Origin: an uncultured Neomegalonema sp.
GTDB taxonomy: Bacteria > Pseudomonadota > Alphaproteobacteria > Rhodobacterales > Rhodobacteraceae
Direction: 5' to 3'
Assembly: GCA_937958345.1 (NCBI GenBank)
Contig: CALGNW010000126.1
Span: 1 to 10,704 of the forward strand
Length of the DNA: 10,704 nt
Positions 6,608-10,704 of the stretch are shown here, in pieces. The first letter of the stretch is position 1. Each line of letters begins with the position of its first letter. The notes under the pieces are model-generated. The model was given only the letters and a program-made list of their open reading frames with translations. It was not told where the DNA came from and did no database searches. A program made the position numbers and the translations under genes.

Positions 6608-7660
6608 ATGGACGCAGAATGTTTGATCATCGGGGCCGGCGTGTTCGGCCTCAGCATCGCGCGGGCGTTCAAATCCCAAGGGCGCGACGTACTCGTTGTC
6701 GATGCGAAAGGGCCGGGCGCTGGCGCCAGCGCGACGCCGCTGGGTGTTTTGGCTCCGCATTCTCCCGACCGCTGGAACGAAAAGAAACAAGCGCAGTTCG
6801 TGGCTCTCAACTCGTTGCAGTCTGTCGTCGCAGAGCTTGAACACGAAACGGGACTGGATGTCGGCTATCGCCGATGCGGGCGATTGATCCCTTTGACACG
6901 AGAAACGCATCTTTCATTATGGGAGGGGAGGGCGCGAGATGCGGCGGTTAATTGGCAGGGTGTTGCCGATTTGCGGATCGTAACGCCTAACCCTGCTTGG
7001 CTGTCGCCGGATGCCGCGTCCTTTGGAGCCGTCCAATGCGGTTTGAGCGCGCGGATTGACGCGCGGGGATACTGCCGCGCGCTCGCTAAAAGTATCGGAA
7101 CGGTCGAGGCCGGATATCGGCTTTTAAATATCACGGATCGTGAAGCGACCTTCGAAAACGGAACGGTATTGCGCGCCAAGTGGATCGTACTGGCCACCGG
7201 AGCAGACACTTTCCGCCATCTACCCGACCCGGAGCAGGGAACGCCCTCAGGGCGGGGCGAAAAGGGGCAAGCGGCGGTCTTGCGACTGGCAGATGGCACT
7301 GACGTTGACGACCTGCCACTGATTTATCGTGATCGCCTCTACATCGTGCCGCGCGGCGACGGTTTGGTTTCCGTCGGAGCGACAAGTGAACGCGATTTCG
7401 ATTGCCCGGATGATACCGACGGTCAACTCGGAGCACTGATCGAGCGGGCCAAAGAGATTTCGCCGCGATTGCAGGGCGCTGAAACAGCCGAACAATGGGC
7501 TAGATTACGCCCGCGGGCGGCGGACAAGCGATTGCTCGTTGGTCTTCATCCGACAGTTGGCGGGATCGTCGTTGCGACGGGTGGCTTTAAAACAGGCCTG
7601 GCAATGGCCCACATAGCCGCAGAGTCAGCCGCGCGATGCATCCGAAATGCAGAAATGTAA
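6608..7660 (+). CDS. FAD-dependent oxidoreductase, DAO (D-amino-acid oxidase) family
   Basis: The 350-residue protein begins with an FAD-binding Rossmann motif, LIIGAGVFGLSIA at residues 6-18, ending at an acidic residue in VVDA (30-33). It continues with the DAO-fold blocks GRLIPL (91-96), DARGYCRAL (151-159), VLATGAD (194-200), YIVPRGDGLVSVGATSE (245-261) and a C-terminal FAD block TGGFKTGLAMAHIAAE (324-339). The family includes glycine oxidase (ThiO), D-amino-acid dehydrogenase, sarcosine oxidase and fructosyl-amine oxidase. The expected chemistry is oxidation of an amine or amino acid, but the substrate cannot be read from the sequence. No signal peptide is visible. The ATG at 6608 is 49 bases after the kinase stop and has no clear ribosome-binding site; an in-frame TTG at 6590 is the alternative start. 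It is likely co-transcribed with the kinase. Confidence 0.88.
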   Translation: MDAECLIIGAGVFGLSIARAFKSQGRDVLVVDAKGPGAGASATPLGVLAPHSPDRWNEKKQAQFVALNSLQSVVAELEHETGLDVGYRRCGRLIPLTRETHLSLWEGRARDAAVNWQGVADLRIVTPNPAWLSPDAASFGAVQCGLSARIDARGYCRALAKSIGTVEAGYRLLNITDREATFENGTVLRAKWIVLATGADTFRHLPDPEQGTPSGRGEKGQAAVLRLADGTDVDDLPLIYRDRLYIVPRGDGLVSVGATSERDFDCPDDTDGQLGALIERAKEISPRLQGAETAEQWARLRPRAADKRLLVGLHPTVGGIVVATGGFKTGLAMAHIAAESAARCIRNAEM

Positions 7661-7684
7661 AGCCGAACACCCGCTCAAGAAAAC

Positions 7685-7709
7685 GTCACCGCTGGTTTCA
7701 AAGCGTGAC
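7685..7709 (+). repeat. Imperfect inverted repeat between the oxidoreductase and symporter genes
   Basis: GTCACCGCT at 7685-7693 can pair with AGCGTGAC at 7702-7709, leaving one bulged C and an eight-base loop GGTTTCAA. It lies 24 bases after the oxidoreductase stop in a 105-base gap. No T-run follows (CGGCGCACG does), so it is not a standard intrinsic terminator. It could be a weak attenuating or mRNA-stabilising hairpin, or chance. I saw no convincing promoter in the rest of this gap. Confidence 0.3.
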
Positions 7710-7765
7710 CGGCGCACGCCAAGCCGTTAAAGCCTTTACTCGGAAGAGATCGAGGACACGGAACA

Positions 7766-9211
7766 ATGATTGAACACGCCCCGACTATCGTGCTGGTCGG
7801 CCTAATACTGGCCGTGGGTATCACAAGTTATTTCTTGACCCCGCGAGAGGCTGGCGAGTCCGGTTTCTTCTCCGGCAAAGATGAAAATGGGGTCGCGCCC
7901 GGCCTTTGGACATTGGTTCTCAGTCAGGTCACGACCTGGATATTCGCGCGTTCACTGATGACGGCGGCCATTCTCGGCTATTACTACGGCGCGCCGGGCG
8001 CGTTGGCTTATTCGGCGTATTACCTGTCATTCCTCACAGGGGGGCTGATCGTCGATCAGCTTCGCTTCCGCCGAGGATATCAGTCGGTTCAGGGCTTTCT
8101 TCACGAACGGTTCGGTGGAACCGGTGTGGCTTGCTACAATTTTGTCATTGCGCTGCGCCTGTTATCGGAGGTTTTTGCAAACCTTCTGGTGGTTGGCGGA
8201 ATTTTTTCGGTCATTATCGGTGCAAACCTTTTTGGCGGTTTGCTATCGACCGGAACGATTGACGACGGCGGCGGCCTGGCAATGGTCGTTCTGGCCATCA
8301 TCGGCGTCGGTTACTCGATGCTTGGCGGTCTACGCGCTTCGCTTCGGACCGACGTGATGCAGATGATGGTGTTCCTCGCGGTCTTTGCCATTGCGATGAT
8401 CGCGCTTATCACGCATCAGAGCTTTGATCTCAACGCTGCCCTGAGCGCAGAGGGTAAGTCGGGCGCACTACCGGGGTGGGTATTGCTCGCGGTCGCCGGA
8501 CTGCAGGTACTAAGTTACCCGCTCCACGATCCTGTGATGATGGATCGCGGATTGATCGCGGACCGGCGCACGACCGCCTGGTCTTTCTTGCATGCCTTCT
8601 GGATCTCGGCGCTCTGCATTTTCGGTTTCGGCCTGTTCGGGGTTCAGGCTGGAATTCTGGCCACTGACGGTCAGAGTATGCAGGACGTCTGGCAACAGAT
8701 GTTCGGCCCGTGGGTCATGGTCGCAGTCAATGCTGCGTTGATTGTCTCCGCAATCTCAACGCTCGATTCTACCCTATCGAGCGCATCAAAACTGATTGTT
8801 GTGGATATGAAAATCCTGCCGCATTCGGTGACAAGTGGCCGATTCACGATGGCCGCGTTTATGATCGGCGGCTTGGCGTTTTGCTTCTTTGGTTCTCAAG
8901 ACCTGTTCGCGGCTGTTGCCGTCTCGGGTACAGCGTCGATGTTCCTCGCACCGGTCATTCTGTTCTCGCTTTTCGGCGGCGCGCAGGTTGCTTTGTGGAG
9001 CTATCTGGTATCGTTTGCAGCGGCACTCAGCGGAGCAGTGCTGTACTTTCTCATCAACGGCAAAAAGGCCATCGGCCTCGAGGCCATGTCGCTGATGGGT
9101 GTCGAGCACAAATATACCGCTTTGCTCTACATCTGTATTGCGGTGCTGGTCATCGGCTGCGGGGCATTTGCATTGGGACTGCGCCGTCGCGCGACCGCTG
9201 CGGTTACCTGA
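7766..9211 (+). CDS. Sodium:solute symporter family (SSS) transporter
   Basis: This 481-residue integral inner-membrane protein has about 13 hydrophobic segments. The first spans residues 5-24, others lie near 47-72, 75-96, 122-152, 170-187, 198-216, 236-252, 271-297, 315-333, 360-377, 380-404, 408-430 and 450-471. SSS hallmarks are visible. GGLRASLRTDVMQMMV at 187-202 matches the G-G-x-x-A-x-x-x-T-D-x-x-Q block. SAISTLDSTLSSASKLIVVD at 328-347 matches the TM8 segment whose Ser/Thr residues help form the sodium site. QVTTWIFARS at 54-63 lies in the substrate region of TM2. The substrate is unknown; context allows a sugar, sugar acid or amine. The ATG at 7766 has GAGGA at 7752-7756. The gene ends eight bases into the end of convergent znuA. 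Confidence 0.9.
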   Translation: MIEHAPTIVLVGLILAVGITSYFLTPREAGESGFFSGKDENGVAPGLWTLVLSQVTTWIFARSLMTAAILGYYYGAPGALAYSAYYLSFLTGGLIVDQLRFRRGYQSVQGFLHERFGGTGVACYNFVIALRLLSEVFANLLVVGGIFSVIIGANLFGGLLSTGTIDDGGGLAMVVLAIIGVGYSMLGGLRASLRTDVMQMMVFLAVFAIAMIALITHQSFDLNAALSAEGKSGALPGWVLLAVAGLQVLSYPLHDPVMMDRGLIADRRTTAWSFLHAFWISALCIFGFGLFGVQAGILATDGQSMQDVWQQMFGPWVMVAVNAALIVSAISTLDSTLSSASKLIVVDMKILPHSVTSGRFTMAAFMIGGLAFCFFGSQDLFAAVAVSGTASMFLAPVILFSLFGGAQVALWSYLVSFAAALSGAVLYFLINGKKAIGLEAMSLMGVEHKYTALLYICIAVLVIGCGAFALGLRRRATAAVT

Positions 9212-10109
9212 GACAACCGACCATTGTTTTCGACAAATCACGGATCAGCGCGGCATAAAGTGCTGGTCCCGTTTCGAACCCCTGACCCATCGGATCAAGC
9301 TCTGCCGTGACGGCATCGGTTCCGCGTATCAGCGAGTCGACGGTGCGCGTGCCGAATTGCTTCTCCGCGAAAACACAGTTAGCGCGGGTTTGCGTCAGCG
9401 CCTCGCGAATTTCGGCTAGGCGTTTTGCCCCCGGATTTGCAGCATGGCTATTGGCAATCGGAATTGCCCGTCCGAGATTGAACCTTTCTTCGAAATAGCG
9501 ATAACCGTCATGGTAGACGATGTACCGGTGATCTCTGATTTCAGCGGTCCGAGCAGTTGTCTCTTTAATAAGCTGGTTTAACGCGTCGTCGGCGGCAATC
9601 GCATTCGCGCGATACCGTTCTGCGTTGTCCGGGTCTTGGGTCACGAGCACTTCGGCAACCGCCATGACAATGACCCGTGCGTTCTCTGGATCGAGCCAGA
9701 TATGCGGATCGTGGCTGCCATGGCCATCGCCATGGTGATGATGCTCGTGGTCTTCCTTTTCGATGCTCTCATCATAGCCGAGCAGAGTAATGCCTGTCGC
9801 GTCCATCAGCTTAACTGCCGTTGCATTTTCGGCGAGCGAATTGATCGCTTTTTTAATGCTCGGCGTCAGCCCTTCGCCTACCCAGAAAATTATGTCGGCT
9901 TCTGTCAGCGCCCGCGCCTGCGACACCTTCAGCGAATGGCCATGCGGAGACGTTTTTGCAGGGACCAAAAGGATCGGTTCGGCAACCCCCTTCATCACTT
10001 GCGCAACAAGCGAGTGTATCGGTGCAACGTCGGTCACGACGTTCGGCGGGTTTGCGTGGGCTGAAACTGCGAAGAGTGTTGCGGCTATGGCAAAGAACGT
10101 GGTTCTCAT
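9204..10109 (-). CDS. znuA: Zinc ABC transporter, periplasmic zinc-binding protein ZnuA
   Basis: ZnuA captures Zn2+ in the periplasm and hands it to the ZnuB permease, which is powered by ZnuC. The 301-residue protein starts with a signal peptide, MRTTFFAIAATLFAVSAHA, with likely cleavage after residue 19. Probable metal ligands are His56 (SPHGHS), His136 (DPHIW), His200 (YHDGY) and Asp272 (ELDPMG). A His/Asp/Glu-rich loop at 119-136, typical of zinc rather than manganese binders, separates the blocks. Cys245 and Cys299 are 54 residues apart, the same as the E. coli ZnuA disulfide as I recall it. I chose ATG 10109 because it starts the signal peptide. The frame is open back to 10280, but that would add 57 unrelated residues and cross the Zur-like box. 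No znuB, znuC or zur is in the window. Confidence 0.95.
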   Translation of the reverse strand: MRTTFFAIAATLFAVSAHANPPNVVTDVAPIHSLVAQVMKGVAEPILLVPAKTSPHGHSLKVSQARALTEADIIFWVGEGLTPSIKKAINSLAENATAVKLMDATGITLLGYDESIEKEDHEHHHHGDGHGSHDPHIWLDPENARVIVMAVAEVLVTQDPDNAERYRANAIAADDALNQLIKETTARTAEIRDHRYIVYHDGYRYFEERFNLGRAIPIANSHAANPGAKRLAEIREALTQTRANCVFAEKQFGTRTVDSLIRGTDAVTAELDPMGQGFETGPALYAALIRDLSKTMVGCLR

Positions 10110-10157
10110 CGCTGGAGTCCGTATCGGTTCAGGTGCATGGAGCCTGCTTAATCGATA

Positions 10158-10172
10158 TGTTATACTATAACA
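10158..10172. promoter_or_regulatory. Zur box (zinc-responsive operator) in the znuA divergent promoter region
   Basis: TGTTATACTATAACA is a perfect 7-1-7 inverted repeat. With the flanking A it matches the core ATGTTATANTATAACAT of the Zur consensus described for proteobacteria, with one mismatch at the last base. It is centred 56 bases upstream of the znuA ATG and 24 bases upstream of the divergent flavoprotein GTG. It contains a -10-like hexamer on each strand: TATACT (plus, 10161-10166) and TATAGT (minus, 10169-10164). Zinc-loaded Zur bound here would be expected to block znuA transcription and possibly the flavoprotein as well. The -35 elements are not clear on either strand. Confidence 0.85.
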
Positions 10173-10188
10173 ATACCGGAGCTGCGCA

Positions 10189-10704
10189 GTGACCAATCGT
10201 AAAGAATGTGCAGTTATCGGCGGCGGGCCGGCGGGCTTGATGGCCGCCGAAGTGCTGGCGGCCGGTGGCTGTGCAGTCACGCTCTACGACCGGATGCCGA
10301 CGTTGGGGCGCAAATTTCTTATGGCGGGTATCGGTGGTCTGAACCTGACTCATTCAGAGCCGATTGACGATTTCCTACAACGCTATCGCGGGTCTTTCGA
10401 TGTTTCTGAGTGTATTCGCGCCTTTTCACCGGTTGACTTGATTGAGTGGTGCAAGGGCTTGGGACACGAAACATTTGTTGGCAGTTCGGGTCGCATATTT
10501 CCAACGACATTCAAGGCATCTCCGCTGCTTCGGGCTTGGCTGCAGCGGCTTGTCGATCTCGGAGTTGATTTCAGGACGCGGCATCAGTGGACCGGATGGA
10601 ATGGTGAGGCGTTGATTTTTGACACGCCTAACGGGTCAACAACCGTAACCGCCGATGCGACTGTTCTTGCGTTCGGCGGTGCGAGTTGGCCCAGGTTGGG
10701 GTCG
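10189..10704 (+). CDS. HI0933-like NAD(P)/FAD flavoprotein, TIGR03862 (PP_4765) type, N-terminal part
   Basis: The frame runs open for 172 codons to the window edge, so the C-terminal part is missing. An N-terminal FAD-binding motif VIGGGPAGLMAAE lies at residues 9-21. It is followed by GRKFLMAGIGGLNLTHSEP at about 39-57, a block characteristic of the HI0933/YhiN/BaiN family and especially of the TIGR03862 subgroup. SSGRIFP (about 99-105) and VLAFGGASWPRLG near the edge are further family blocks. Most members have no settled function. The start is a GTG at 10189 with GGAG at 10178-10181, seven bases upstream. It is divergent from znuA, and the Zur-type palindrome is only 24 bases upstream of its start, so zinc-dependent control is possible. 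No motif suggests zinc binding in the visible part. Confidence 0.9.
   Translation, partial: MTNRKECAVIGGGPAGLMAAEVLAAGGCAVTLYDRMPTLGRKFLMAGIGGLNLTHSEPIDDFLQRYRGSFDVSECIRAFSPVDLIEWCKGLGHETFVGSSGRIFPTTFKASPLLRAWLQRLVDLGVDFRTRHQWTGWNGEALIFDTPNGSTTVTADATVLAFGGASWPRLGS

Noticed and set aside
7685..7709. Intrinsic terminator after the DAO-family gene
   Set aside because: The stem is short with a bulge and is followed by G+C-rich sequence, not a T-run. Kept only as an inverted repeat.
9636..10064. Plus-strand frame of 142 codons opposite znuA
   Set aside because: It is the complement of well-supported znuA coding sequence, including its His-rich loop, and has no family motif.
10110..10280. N-terminal extension of ZnuA by 57 residues
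   Set aside because: The signal peptide begins at the ATG at 10107-10109. The extension would cross the Zur-type box and overlap the divergent flavoprotein gene.

Overview
The window is compact bacterial chromosome of moderately high G+C. It most resembles an alphaproteobacterium, probably Rhodobacterales. The reasons are the collinear Entner-Doudoroff (ED) cluster with Pgi inside it, the GMGDDMHTASLFP form of the Pgl motif, a TIGR03862-type flavoprotein and a Zur-type box upstream of znuA. Family-level placement is inference. I see no mobile element, CRISPR array, tRNA or rRNA. No gene-free stretch exceeds 110 bases.

Positions 1-5470 hold a tightly packed plus-strand operon: the 3' end of zwf, then pgl, edd, pgi, eda and a FucA-type class II aldolase. 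Four of the five junctions are ATGA stop/start overlaps; pgl and edd are 16 bases apart. Together the first five genes turn glucose-6-P or fructose-6-P into 6-phosphogluconate, KDPG and finally pyruvate plus glyceraldehyde-3-P. The aldolase keeps every metal ligand and catalytic tyrosine of L-fuculose-1-phosphate aldolase. It is not a standard ED enzyme and is the least expected member of the operon.

Positions 5471-9211 continue on the same strand with looser spacing: a PfkB-family (fructokinase-like) sugar kinase, a DAO-family FAD oxidoreductase and a sodium:solute symporter. A perfect 14-base palindrome lies between the aldolase and the kinase. One reading is that a sugar is imported and phosphorylated, then passes through Pgi and the ED enzymes. 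Another is that the kinase makes a ketose-1-phosphate for the FucA-like aldolase. The sequence alone does not decide between them.

Positions 9204-10704 are a separate unit. znuA, a periplasmic zinc-binding protein, runs on the minus strand and meets the symporter tail to tail with an 8-base overlap. It diverges from a TIGR03862/HI0933-type flavoprotein that runs off the right edge. Between them is a perfect inverted repeat, TGTTATA-C-TATAACA, matching the core of the proteobacterial Zur operator. This makes the flavoprotein a candidate zinc-regulated gene.

I found no convincing wholly new system. The points most worth following are the FucA-type aldolase fused into the ED operon and the Zur box shared with the flavoprotein.
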